This document shows, one piece after another, positions 9,193-17,199 of a DNA stretch of 36,099 nucleotides. The stretch is taken from positions 1-36,099 of the forward strand of contig NZ_JAKVRD010000028.1 of the NCBI RefSeq assembly GCF_022814865.1. Direction: 5' to 3'. The number at the start of each line of letters is the position of its first letter. Position 1 is the first letter of the stretch. The position numbers and the translations under genes are program-made. The notes under the pieces were generated by a model. The model ran no database searches and was not told where the DNA came from. It worked only from the letters and a program-made list of their open reading frames with translations. This DNA comes from Shimia aestuarii. GTDB taxonomy: Bacteria; Pseudomonadota; Alphaproteobacteria; Rhodobacterales; Rhodobacteraceae.

Positions 9193-9212
9193 TCGGCCCA
9201 AGACATGACATC

Positions 9213-9252
9213 GCCCCGCCTGACCTCCCGGTCGCGCGGGGCTTTGCTATTT
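9213..9252 (+). terminator. Likely Rho-independent terminator of valS
   Basis: A 7-bp stem GCCCCGC (9213-9219) / GCGGGGC (9236-9242) with a 16-base loop is followed by TTTGCTATTT. It starts 20 bases after the valS stop. The T-run is interrupted, so efficiency is uncertain. Confidence 0.55.
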
Positions 9253-9349
9253 CGGGCCTTCTCAACAGCCCGCAATATCGTTAACATGACAACCAATCAC
9301 GCCCGCCGCCGCCAACCGTGATCTCCTCCAACCCAACCTCGCGGGGCAT

Positions 9350-10540
9350 ATGATGACCAAATCCACGCTCGACCGGCCCGATGGTGTTCTCTTTCTCGGC
9401 GGCATCACCGCCCTGACCGCGATCTCCATCGATATCGTTCTCCCCGCGACCGCCGTCGTCGCGCGTGATTTCGGCGTGGACGAGGCGCTCGGCGCGCTGC
9501 TCGTCGGGGCCTATTTCCTCGCCTTCGCCGTGGGTCAGCTGTTCTGGGGCCTGTTCTCCGATGCTTTTGGCCGTCGCCGCGCTCTGATCCTGTCGCTCTC
9601 GGGCTTCACGCTGGTGACGTTCGCCTGCGCCATGGCCCCGACCTTCGAGAGTCTGATCGCCCTTCGCGCGCTTCAGGGCCTCATGGGCGGCACCCCCGTC
9701 ATCGCCCGCGCCATGGTGCGCGACGAGCTGACAGGCAACGAAGCCGCCCGCCTCCTCGCCGTGCTCATGGCCATCGTGACCATCGCCACGCTGATCGCCC
9801 CGGTGCTTGGCTCCGGCCTGCTCGTTCTCTTTGAATGGCGCGCGATCTTCTGGGCGCTCGGCTGTCTCTCGACCCTCTTCCTCGCCTATGCGCTCTTCGT
9901 GCTGCGCGAGACCTCCGGCACACGCCGCCCCGACCGCTTCTCTTTCCGTTTCGTCTCCACCGCCTCGCAGAGGCTCTTTGCCCTGCGCGCCTTCCGGGTG
10001 CCGATGTTCATGGGAAGCCTCGCCTTCGCAGGCTATTCCGCCATGCTTTCGGTCGGCGCGGTGCTGACCGAAACCGTCTATGCCGTCTCGCCTCAGGCCT
10101 TCGGCTCTCTCTTCGCGCTGGCAGCCCTCGCCAACACGATCGGCGCACTGACGATCCGCGCCTTGCTCGGCCGCATCGCCGTCGCCCGCGTCAACGCGCT
10201 CGCCGTGGGGCTGATGGCGCTGGCGACGCTCTTTGCCGGGCTGGTGACGACCCTGACGCCGGGCCTGCCGCTGTTCTGGGCCGCAGTCTGTCTCTACGTG
10301 ATGGGCTTCGGCATGCTCTTGCCCACCTCCGTCGCCCTCGCCATGGAACCGGCGGGCGAATACCCCGGCTTTGCCGCCTCCCTCATGGGCTCGATGCAGA
10401 TGGCCTTTGGCGCGGGCGGCGCGGCGCTGGCCACCGTCCTCTTTGACGGGAGCCATACTGCGATCCCGCTGACCATGACCATCTTCGGCACCCTCACCTG
10501 CCTGACCTTCCTTTTCGGTCGCAAGGCGATGCAGGGCTGA
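9350..10540 (+). CDS. MFS multidrug exporter, Bcr/CflA family
   Basis: A 396-residue major facilitator with about 12 hydrophobic segments. The loop between segments 2 and 3 reads GLFSDAFGRRRAL, the MFS signature, and SIDIVLPATAVVARDF in segment 1 matches the DHA1 drug/proton antiporters of the Bcr/CflA group ('D.Y.PA.P' type). Segment 5 carries the APVLGSGL antiporter motif C (G..LGP.LGG type). Proton-driven export of a drug-like or metabolite substrate (for example bicyclomycin or cysteine in relatives) is the family role; the substrate here is unknown. The downstream DUF1992 gene starts 13 bases later, so they are likely cotranscribed. Start at ATG 9350, with a second ATG immediately after. 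Confidence 0.85.
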   Translation: MMTKSTLDRPDGVLFLGGITALTAISIDIVLPATAVVARDFGVDEALGALLVGAYFLAFAVGQLFWGLFSDAFGRRRALILSLSGFTLVTFACAMAPTFESLIALRALQGLMGGTPVIARAMVRDELTGNEAARLLAVLMAIVTIATLIAPVLGSGLLVLFEWRAIFWALGCLSTLFLAYALFVLRETSGTRRPDRFSFRFVSTASQRLFALRAFRVPMFMGSLAFAGYSAMLSVGAVLTETVYAVSPQAFGSLFALAALANTIGALTIRALLGRIAVARVNALAVGLMALATLFAGLVTTLTPGLPLFWAAVCLYVMGFGMLLPTSVALAMEPAGEYPGFAASLMGSMQMAFGAGGAALATVLFDGSHTAIPLTMTIFGTLTCLTFLFGRKAMQG

Positions 10541-10553
10541 TAAACTAGACCCC

Positions 10554-10880
10554 ATGTTGGCCGGATTGCGAAGACTCATCGAACGCCAGATTCTCAAGGC
10601 CGAAGCCGAAGGAACGCTGCGCGATTTGCAAGGCGAGGGCAAACCCCTCCCCGACCGGCATGCCTTTGAAGACCCCGCAATCGCCGCCGGGCACCGCATC
10701 ATGGCCGAGGCCGGCGTGGTGCCGCGCGAATTTGCCTTGAAGGAAGACCTCGAAGAGGCCCGCCGCGCCTATACCGCCTGCACCGACCCTGAGACCCGCA
10801 AATTCCTCATGGCCAAGATTGCCGATCTTGAAATGCGCTACGAAATGGAACGCGACGCCTACCGCAAGTTTCTGCGTTAA
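10554..10880 (+). CDS. DUF1992 (DnaJ-family-associated) small protein
   Basis: A 108-residue soluble, charged, helical protein. The arrangement LIERQILKAEAEGTLRDL followed by GEGKPLPD, a helix with ILKxGxxP-like spacing (MAEAGVVPREF) and a C-terminal coiled-coil-like helix matches DUF1992, the conserved domain of DnaJC28-type proteins. The J-domain is absent, as usual in bacteria. No biochemical role is established that I can name. It begins 13 bases after the MFS gene. Its stop codon overlaps the first TTAA of the dispersed element at 10877-10962. Confidence 0.78.
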   Translation: MLAGLRRLIERQILKAEAEGTLRDLQGEGKPLPDRHAFEDPAIAAGHRIMAEAGVVPREFALKEDLEEARRAYTACTDPETRKFLMAKIADLEMRYEMERDAYRKFLR

Positions 10881-10962
10881 CCGGGCCGCTGCGTTAACCC
10901 ATCGCCACAGATGCTATACCGACGCAATACCGACGTGATACCGACGTTGGATGTGCCTTTAA
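10877..10962. repeat. Dispersed element with 11-bp tandem repeats, copy 1
   Basis: The element runs TTAA, 13 bases, TTAA, a CACAGA block, then three direct 11-base units (GCTATACCGAC 10913-10923, GCAATACCGAC 10924-10934, GTGATACCGAC 10935-10945), then GTTGG and a closing TTAA. It aligns almost without gaps, apart from one repeat unit, to 32440-32514. It lies between convergent genes. Confidence 0.75.
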
Positions 10963-10997
10963 GAATCTTCCTCTTGCCGGAAATATCCCGGGGTGAA

Positions 10998-11034
10998 TTG
11001 GCCGCCAATCGGCGGCCAAGAGGGGCTGGCCCCT
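10998..11034. terminator. Double hairpin between convergent genes
   Basis: A perfect 9-bp stem TTGGCCGCC (10998-11006) / GGCGGCCAA (11011-11019) with a 4-base loop is followed directly by a small hairpin AGGGG-CTGG-CCCCT (11021-11034). It is preceded by CTTCCTCTTGCCGGAAATATCCCGG-type sequence resembling the dispersed repeat at 238 and 2134. There is no T-tract, so it may be a transcription barrier rather than an intrinsic terminator. Confidence 0.45.
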
Positions 11035-11038
11035 GCCC

Positions 11039-11830
11039 CTATTTGAACACAGGCGCCCGCTTCTGCATATTGGCCATCACGACCTCCATCTGGTCCGGCT
11101 TGCCAATCAAATTCGCCTGCTCCCGGCTCTCTTCAAGAAGCACGGCATCGGGGTCGCTCATGTTGGTTTCCGCAAAGGAAATCAACCGCTTGGCCGCTCG
11201 CATCGCCGAAGGGCTCTTGCCCGCGATCTCGGTGGCAATCTCCATCGCCCGCGCTTCCGGATCGTCGGCAATCTCGGTCACAAGACCCCAGGCCTCGGCC
11301 TGCTCAGCCGCGACCAACTCATTGGTATAGGTCAGTTTTCTGAGCACATCCGAGCGCAAGAGCTTGGGCAGGATCACCATCCCCCCCATATCCGGCACCA
11401 AGCCCCATTTCATCTCCATCACCGACATCCGCGTATCCCGCCCCGCAACCCGAATGTCCGCGCCAATCGCGATCTGCAAACCGCCGCCGATACACACGCC
11501 CTTGAGCGCTGCGATGACCGGCACAGGGATCTTCTGCCAAACAAGGCAAACCTCTTGAAAACGATTGGTATTTCCATGCTCCCGCGGCATCAGAACCTCC
11601 GCCGGATCCTGCTGCGCCAGTGCCCCGAAACTCGCCACATCAAGCCCCGCGCAGAACGCCTCGCCCTCGCCCTGAAGGACCACGGCGCGTATGTCCTCCC
11701 GCCCGATAAGGCTCTGTCCCACCTCGATAATTCCATCAATCATCGCGGCATCAAGCGCGTTCATCTTGTCGCCCCGCGTAAGGGTGACGCGGGCAATGTG
11801 GGTCTCGATCTCAAGCGATACGCGGGACAT
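11039..11830 (-). CDS. Crotonase / enoyl-CoA hydratase family protein
   Basis: A 263-residue crotonase-fold protein. Oxyanion-hole segments are FCAGLD (59-64) and CIGGGLQIAIGADIR (113-127). The position of the first catalytic Glu of rat enoyl-CoA hydratase (Glu144) is Gln119 here, while the second (Glu164) is kept as Glu139 in SVMEMKWGLVPDMGG. That pattern belongs to a common bacterial subgroup annotated broadly as crotonase; classical hydration with both glutamates is therefore unlikely to be its exact chemistry. Isomerase, hydrolase or another CoA-ester activity is possible. ATG 11830 is preceded by AGGAGG at a good distance, so the longer frame to 11971 was rejected. It is divergent from the HisC-like gene. 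Confidence 0.83.
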   Translation of the reverse strand: MSRVSLEIETHIARVTLTRGDKMNALDAAMIDGIIEVGQSLIGREDIRAVVLQGEGEAFCAGLDVASFGALAQQDPAEVLMPREHGNTNRFQEVCLVWQKIPVPVIAALKGVCIGGGLQIAIGADIRVAGRDTRMSVMEMKWGLVPDMGGMVILPKLLRSDVLRKLTYTNELVAAEQAEAWGLVTEIADDPEARAMEIATEIAGKSPSAMRAAKRLISFAETNMSDPDAVLLEESREQANLIGKPDQMEVVMANMQKRAPVFK

Positions 11831-11958
11831 GGGGCTTCCTCCTGGCTGGTTGCCGCAAGACTGCCCCAGCCCGGCGCGCAAAATCCACGGAAATCTACTG
11901 TGACGTGAGGGCAGAGCGCGTCTTGCCTTTGTCCGGCTCTTGCGCCACCTTCCCGCCC

Positions 11959-13062
11959 ATGACTGAACCACGCTATACCCCGCTTGTCGCCAGCCTGCCC
12001 TCCACCGTGCCCTTCGTCGGCCCCGAAGTGCAGGAACGCATGCGTGGCGCGCCCTTCAACGCCCGCCTCGGCGCCAATGAAAACGTCTTTGGCCCCTCAC
12101 CCAAAGCCATCGAGGCCATGTGCGCTGAAGCGCGGGAGATCTGGAAATACCCCGACGCAAGCAGCCACGAACTGCGCCATGCGCTTGCCGATCATCACGG
12201 GGTCGCCCCGGAAAATATCCTTGTCGGAGAAGGCATTGACGGGCTTCTGGGCTATCTCGTGCGGCTTCTGGTCGGTTCGGGCGACGCGGTGGTGACCTCC
12301 GATGGTGCCTACCCGACCTTCAACTACCACGTGGCAGGCTATGGTGGTGTGCTGCACAAGGTGCCTTACCGCGACGACCACGAAGACCTCCCCGCGCTGA
12401 TTGCCAAAGCGGCCGAAGTGGATGCCAAACTGGTCTATTTCGCCAACCCCGATAATCCCATGGCCTCCTGGACCGCTGGCGAGACTATCCTCGCTGCGCT
12501 TGATACGCTGCCCGAGGGCACGCTGCTTCTTCTCGATGAGGCCTATATCGACTTTGCCCCCGAAGGCACCGCGCCCGAGATCGACATCGAAGATCCGCGC
12601 GTCATCCGGATGCGCACCTTTTCAAAGGCTTACGGCATGGCCGGGGCACGCGTGGGCTATGCGATGGGCGCCCGCGACTTGATCAAATCCTTCGATAAAA
12701 TCCGCAACCATTTCGGCATGAACCGCGCCGCACAGGCTGGTGCGCGCGCCGCACTGGCAGATCAGGCCTATCTCGAGACAACTCTCGCCCGCGTCGCCAA
12801 AGCGCGTGAGGACATCACCCGCATCGCCGCCGAGAACGGCTTGTCCGCGCTGCCGTCAGCGACGAACTTCGTCGCCGTCGATTGCGGGCGCGATGCAGAC
12901 TACGCCAAGGCCGTGCTCGAAGGATTGGTCGCGCGCGGTGTGTTCGTGCGCATGCCCTTTGTCGCGCCGCAAAACCGCTGCATCCGAATTTCCTGCGGCC
13001 GTCCTCAGGACATCGCCTGCCTTGCCGAAGAACTGCCCAAGGTGCTTGCCGATCTCGGATAG
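11959..13062 (+). CDS. PLP aminotransferase, histidinol-phosphate aminotransferase-like
   Basis: A 367-residue fold-I (class I/II) aminotransferase of the HisC type. LGANENVFGPSP (38-49) is the HisC substrate-entry motif, WKYPDASSHELRHALA follows, NPDNPMAS lies at 163-170 (usually NPNNPTG), the PLP-ring Asp is in DEAY (193-196), and the Schiff-base lysine is Lys223 in RTFSKAYGMAGARVGYA. The C-terminal IRISCGRP segment carries the alpha-carboxylate Arg. It is not beside any other his gene, and such stand-alone HisC paralogues often serve aromatic amino acids instead, so specificity is open. Start ATG 11959 lacks a clear Shine-Dalgarno; GTG 11905 would add 18 residues. Confidence 0.8.
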   Translation: MTEPRYTPLVASLPSTVPFVGPEVQERMRGAPFNARLGANENVFGPSPKAIEAMCAEAREIWKYPDASSHELRHALADHHGVAPENILVGEGIDGLLGYLVRLLVGSGDAVVTSDGAYPTFNYHVAGYGGVLHKVPYRDDHEDLPALIAKAAEVDAKLVYFANPDNPMASWTAGETILAALDTLPEGTLLLLDEAYIDFAPEGTAPEIDIEDPRVIRMRTFSKAYGMAGARVGYAMGARDLIKSFDKIRNHFGMNRAAQAGARAALADQAYLETTLARVAKAREDITRIAAENGLSALPSATNFVAVDCGRDADYAKAVLEGLVARGVFVRMPFVAPQNRCIRISCGRPQDIACLAEELPKVLADLG

Positions 13063-13077
13063 GTGGGATCGCGGACG

Positions 13078-13110
13078 AAAGGGCCCGCCCCGCTCAACGC
13101 CCGGCCCTTT
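13078..13110. terminator. Bidirectional terminator-like hairpin
   Basis: Perfect 8-bp arms AAAGGGCC (13078-13085) and GGCCCTTT (13103-13110) sit between the convergent HisC-like and class V aminotransferase genes. A-rich and T-rich flanks on both sides allow use in both directions. Confidence 0.55.
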
Positions 13111-13117
13111 CCCGCCT

Positions 13118-14314
13118 TTACCCTTTCGCGATGACCTCGGCGGCGGCGTCGATCCCGCCGGGGCCGAAGGGCACACCGATCGCCGTCATCCCTGCCTGCA
13201 CCGAAGCAAGCATGCCGAGAACCATATGCGCATTCACATGGCCCATATGGCCAAAGCGAAAGAACCCGTCGCCCTTGGGGTCGTCCTCTGTCGACATGCC
13301 AAGCCCGATGCCAAGCGTCACCCCTGCCTCGTGCTCGGTCCAGCGCCGAAGCGCCGTGCCATGCGGTGCGCCAATGCGAAGCGAGGTGACGGCATGGCTC
13401 CGCTTGCCGCGCTCGGCCACGTTGAGGCGGATCGGACCGCCCTGCCCCCATGCCTCAACCGCGGCCCAGATCGCCTCGGCCAAGGTGGCATGACGGGCAT
13501 AGACCGCCTCCAGCCCCTCTTCGTGGATCATGTCGAGCGCAGCCCGCAGGCCAAAAAGGTGATGCGTCGGTGCCGTGCCACAGAAGAACTGATAGAAGAA
13601 ATCCGGGTTGGCCCGATGGGTCCAATCCCAATACCGGCTCACCCGTGGCATGGCGCGGCGCACATCTGCCGCCTTGTCGTTGAAGAATACGAACCCAAGC
13701 CCCGGCGGCACCATCAGTCCTTTCTGGCTTGCCGCGACCATCACATCGACGCCCCAGGCATCCATCTCGAACCGGTCACACCCGAGCGAGGCAATGCAAT
13801 CCGCCATAAGAAGCGCGGGATGTCCCGCCGTATCAAGCGCCTTGCGCAGTCCGCGCATATCGGTGCGGATCGAAGAGGACGTATCCACATGGACGCCAAG
13901 CACCGCCTTGATCTTGTGCCGCTTATCGGCGGCTAGAACGTCGGCGACGCGCGCCATGTCCATGCCGTCCTGCACGCCAAAATCGATCACCTCGACCTCG
14001 GCCCCGATCCCTTCTGCCATCTCGGCCCAGCCATAGCCAAACCGCCCCGTGGCCGGAACAAGGACCTTGTCGCCCGGCGCAACGACATTCGAAAGCGCCG
14101 CCTCCCAAGCACCATGGCCATTGCCAATGTAGATCGTCGCATTGTGCTCGGTTCCTGCGATCGCCTTGAGATCCGGCACGATCCCATGCGTCATCTCGAC
14201 AAGGTCGCCTTCGTAGATATTGGGCGAGGAACGGTGCATCGCACGCAGAACCCGCTCCGGGGTGACAGACGGGCCGGGAATGGCAAGGTAAGGGCGGCCA
14301 TTGGCAAGGGACAT
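13118..14314 (-). CDS. Class V aminotransferase (serine/alanine--glyoxylate aminotransferase type)
   Basis: A 398-residue fold-I class V transaminase. It opens with the family motif PGPSVTPERVLRAM, has GNGHGAWEAALSN (64-76) near the phosphate, a PLP-ring Asp171 in MADCIASLG, and the Schiff-base lysine Lys198 in AASQKGLMVPPGLGFV. These features match serine- or alanine-glyoxylate aminotransferases, which recycle glyoxylate to glycine, and in methylotrophs serve the serine cycle. No serine-cycle genes are visible, so alanine or serine as amino donor cannot be settled. ATG 14314 has AAGGAG about 8 bases upstream, so the frame to 14344 was shortened. A second, distant class V enzyme lies at 32522-33640. 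Confidence 0.83.
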   Translation of the reverse strand: MSLANGRPYLAIPGPSVTPERVLRAMHRSSPNIYEGDLVEMTHGIVPDLKAIAGTEHNATIYIGNGHGAWEAALSNVVAPGDKVLVPATGRFGYGWAEMAEGIGAEVEVIDFGVQDGMDMARVADVLAADKRHKIKAVLGVHVDTSSSIRTDMRGLRKALDTAGHPALLMADCIASLGCDRFEMDAWGVDVMVAASQKGLMVPPGLGFVFFNDKAADVRRAMPRVSRYWDWTHRANPDFFYQFFCGTAPTHHLFGLRAALDMIHEEGLEAVYARHATLAEAIWAAVEAWGQGGPIRLNVAERGKRSHAVTSLRIGAPHGTALRRWTEHEAGVTLGIGLGMSTEDDPKGDGFFRFGHMGHVNAHMVLGMLASVQAGMTAIGVPFGPGGIDAAAEVIAKG

Positions 14315-14533
14315 ACGCGTTACTCCTTTGGAACGGCGTGACATTGGAACCGTCCTGTCAGAAGGTCAATCTCCCTCCTGCTCTTGCCCGTGCGGCAGCG
14401 GGTCTTGCCCTGCGCCTGCCATTGCAGTAGGCAACCCCGGCAGTCGGGTCGGGCTGGACAGACGCCTCGCCCCGCGCCAAAGTCGCCGGACGGCCTGACG
14501 CCGCCGCCATGTCCGACAAGGGGACCAGCCACC

Positions 14534-16435
14534 GTGAGCAAGACTGTGAACGAGACTGCGAGCGAGAGTGACAAGACCCCGCCGCAACAGCCCCCCAAGG
14601 GGCTCATGCGCTGGCTCTGGCGGAACTTCCTGCGCAAATACACCGGCCTCTTGTTGATCGCCCTCGTTTTCATGAGCATCGAAGGCTCCATGCTCGGCGC
14701 GCTGAGCTATATGATGAAGCCGATGTTCGACAATGTCTTTGCCGCCGGAAGCGCGGCGGCGCTCTGGACTGTTGGCCTCACAATCCTCGCGATCTTCATC
14801 ACCCGCGGCGTCTCGGGTATGATCCAGAAGGTCACCCTGACCTATATCGCGCAGAATACCGCCGCCGATGTGCGCACCACGATGCTTGACCGCATCATGC
14901 GCCAGGACAGCACCTTTCATCAGACCCACCCCCCCGGCTACCTGATCCAACGGGTTCAGACTGACGTGCAGTCGATCAACGCCGTCTGGTCCGCAATCAT
15001 CACCGGCGCGGGCCGCGATACGATCTCTCTCATCGCCCTCATGGGGGTTGCGGTGAGTGTCGACTGGCGCTGGACCCTCGTCGCCCTGATCGGCACGCCG
15101 GTCCTTGTCCTGCCCTCGGTGGTCGCGCAACGCTTTGTGCGCCGCTACGCGCGCAAAGCCCGCGATTTCGGCGCGCGTCTCGCCACCCGCCTCGACGAGG
15201 TTTTCCACGGCATCATCCCAGTCAAGCTCAACCGCCTCGAAGACTACCAGTCCTCGCAGTTCCGCGACCTCACCGGGCAATATGTCCGCTCTGAAATCCG
15301 CGTCATCTTCGGCTCGGCAACGATCACCGCTCTGGTGGACGTGATGGCCGGCCTCGGCTTCCTTGCTGTGCTGATCTATGGCGGGGGAGAGATCATTGCC
15401 GGGGAAAAGACCGTCGGTCAGTTCATGTCCTTCTTCACCGCCATCGGCTTTGCCTTCGAACCGCTGCGCCGCCTCGGCGGCATCTCCGGCATGTGGCAGG
15501 TCGCGGCCTCGGGCATCGAACGCATCAAGGAGTTGATTGAGGCCGAACCGAGCCTCAAATCGCCTTCGAAACCCGTTCCTGCCCCCATCGGCGTGCCGGA
15601 AATCCGGCTTGAGAACGTGCACCTCTCCTACGGCGAGACCAAAGTGCTCGACGGGGCAAGCTTTACCGCCGAAGCAGGCAAGACAACGGCCATCGTCGGC
15701 GCGTCCGGCGCCGGCAAATCCACCGTGTTCAATGTCCTGACCCGGCTTGTCGATCCACAGGACGGCAAAGCCTTGATCGGTGGTGTGCCTGCCGGGGCGA
15801 TGACCATTCCCGACCTGCGCGACATGTTCTCCGTGGTGTCGCAAGAGGCGCTTCTCTTTGACGAAACCCTGCGCGAGAATATCCTCCTCGGCCAAAGCAA
15901 GGTGCCAGACGCGCGGCTCCAAAAGGTGCTGAAAGCGGCCCATGTCGCCGACTTCCTGCCCAAGCTCTCCGATGGCCTCGAGACAGAGGTCGGTCCGCGC
16001 GGCACAAACCTGTCCGGCGGCCAGCGACAGCGCGTGGTGATCGCCCGCGCGCTCCTGCGCAACACGCCCATCCTGCTTTTGGACGAGGCCACCTCCGCCC
16101 TCGACGCGCAATCCGAAACCGTGGTGCAAGAGGCGCTCGACCGGCTTTCCAAAGGCCGCACGACACTTGTTATCGCGCACCGACTTTCGACCGTGCGCGA
16201 AGCCGACAAGATCGTGGTCATGGACAAGGGCCGCGTCGTCGATCAAGGCACGCATGATGAATTGCTTGCCCGCGACGGCATCTATGCCGAACTCTACAAG
16301 CTACAGTTCAACACCGATGGTCTGACCGCCGAAGAACGCGCCATTCAGGGACAGATCGCGCCGCCCAAACGCACGCCCGCGAAACCGCGCCAGTCCGTGA
16401 TCGGCCGCCTTCTCGCACGCCTGCCGCGCCTCTGA
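14534..16435 (+). CDS. ABC exporter, fused permease-ATPase (MsbA-like)
   Basis: A 633-residue half-size exporter. Residues about 37-330 are a type I ABC transmembrane domain with six membrane segments. The nucleotide-binding domain follows from about 355: Walker A GASGAGKST (389-397), Q-loop SQE (436-438), signature LSGGQ (493-497), Walker B ILLLDE (513-518) and switch His549 in IAHRLST. It resembles MsbA-type lipid flippases and related multidrug/peptide exporters and should work as a homodimer. The GTG start at 14534 was chosen because AAGGGG (about 14519-14523) precedes it; the frame extends upstream to 14384 but that part is arginine- and proline-rich with no family similarity. The substrate is unknown. 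Its stop is 6 bases from the convergent glycosyltransferase stop. Confidence 0.85.
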   Translation: MSKTVNETASESDKTPPQQPPKGLMRWLWRNFLRKYTGLLLIALVFMSIEGSMLGALSYMMKPMFDNVFAAGSAAALWTVGLTILAIFITRGVSGMIQKVTLTYIAQNTAADVRTTMLDRIMRQDSTFHQTHPPGYLIQRVQTDVQSINAVWSAIITGAGRDTISLIALMGVAVSVDWRWTLVALIGTPVLVLPSVVAQRFVRRYARKARDFGARLATRLDEVFHGIIPVKLNRLEDYQSSQFRDLTGQYVRSEIRVIFGSATITALVDVMAGLGFLAVLIYGGGEIIAGEKTVGQFMSFFTAIGFAFEPLRRLGGISGMWQVAASGIERIKELIEAEPSLKSPSKPVPAPIGVPEIRLENVHLSYGETKVLDGASFTAEAGKTTAIVGASGAGKSTVFNVLTRLVDPQDGKALIGGVPAGAMTIPDLRDMFSVVSQEALLFDETLRENILLGQSKVPDARLQKVLKAAHVADFLPKLSDGLETEVGPRGTNLSGGQRQRVVIARALLRNTPILLLDEATSALDAQSETVVQEALDRLSKGRTTLVIAHRLSTVREADKIVVMDKGRVVDQGTHDELLARDGIYAELYKLQFNTDGLTAEERAIQGQIAPPKRTPAKPRQSVIGRLLARLPRL

Positions 16436-16441
16436 CCCCGC

Positions 16442-17128
16442 CTAGCGTCGATACCCCTCGACGAGCCGCTCCGGCCCAGTGCCGCCCAAGTACCGCAGCA
16501 ATGTCCAAAGGTTGCGCAGGCCGCGCCGCAACCAGCCTTGTCGCTGATACTTCTCCGCACTGGTCACGGCCTTCGCATCAAGCACAACGAGGGTCTGCCG
16601 CCCGATCGCCCGAACAATCGCCACATCCTCCATAAGGGGGATATCGGCGTAACCACCAAGCGCCTCATACATCTCGCGGCGGATCAAGAGACCCTGATCC
16701 CCATAAGGAAGCCCGAGAAACCGCGCCCGGATATTGGCCCAGCCCGCAACCCAACGCGCCGCAGGCCCTCCATCGTCAAACGCGAGCCGGAAATACCCCG
16801 CGTGGCCCGGCTGCGCGCCGATATGCGCCGCCACGGCCTCGGTCCAGCCCTCCTGCAACACGCTGTCGGCATGAACCACAAGAAGCCACTCTGCCCGCGC
16901 CACCGCACAGCCTGCGCGCAACTGCCCGCCGCGCGACGCCTCCGCCTCGAGAACCTCGGCGCCGACCTCCCGCGCGATTTCGACCGTGGCATCGGTTGAT
17001 CCGCCGTCGACCACGATCAACTCCCGCACCAGCCCTGCCTGCACGCCCTCAAAGAGCGCGCCAAGGCTGGGCCCAAGATGCCGTTCGGCGTTGAGTGTCG
17101 GGATCACGATGCTAAGCGGTGCACGCAT
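16442..17128 (-). CDS. Family 2 glycosyltransferase, TIGR04283 type
   Basis: A 228-residue GT-A fold enzyme without membrane segments. SIVIPTLNAERHL begins the fold, VVDGGSTDAT (39-48) binds the nucleotide sugar, VHADS (85-89) is the DxD-equivalent region, and PYGDQGLLIRREMYEALGGY (141-160) and MEDVA (166-170) are further conserved blocks. The short length and the GDQG-GGY-MEDV order match TIGR04283, the 'rSAM/selenodomain-associated transferase 2' or arsenosugar-biosynthesis glycosyltransferase. The usual partners (TIGR04282 transferase, radical SAM protein) are not nearby, so the arsenosugar role is only a family label here. ATG 17128 has GGGGAA upstream; the frame to 17206 was rejected. 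It is divergent from ygfZ. Confidence 0.78.
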   Translation of the reverse strand: MRAPLSIVIPTLNAERHLGPSLGALFEGVQAGLVRELIVVDGGSTDATVEIAREVGAEVLEAEASRGGQLRAGCAVARAEWLLVVHADSVLQEGWTEAVAAHIGAQPGHAGYFRLAFDDGGPAARWVAGWANIRARFLGLPYGDQGLLIRREMYEALGGYADIPLMEDVAIVRAIGRQTLVVLDAKAVTSAEKYQRQGWLRRGLRNLWTLLRYLGGTGPERLVEGYRR

Positions 17129-17199
17129 TTCATGTCTTCCCCTGTTGCAAGACCGCATCCTCCCTATATGAAATGGGACGGAAAACAACAGGACAGACC

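Noticed and set aside
6046..9201. A 1051-codon open frame antisense to valS
   Set aside because: It mirrors valS almost exactly and its composition (many Gly, Asp, His, Val) is what GC-rich third positions give on the opposite strand. valS has all its motifs on the plus strand.
9281..10702. A 473-codon antisense frame over the MFS gene
   Set aside because: Rich in Gly, Glu, Arg and His with no domain pattern; the plus-strand frame is a clear 12-segment transporter.
10877..10893. A CtrA box in the dispersed element
   Set aside because: The two TTAA halves are 13 bases apart, not 7, in both copies of the element.
10913..10945. The 11-bp repeats as a tiny CRISPR array
   Set aside because: Units are contiguous with no spacers and far shorter than CRISPR repeats; no cas genes are present.
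14366..16255. A 629-codon antisense frame over the ABC exporter
   Set aside because: Low-complexity shadow of a gene with intact Walker A, signature and Walker B motifs.
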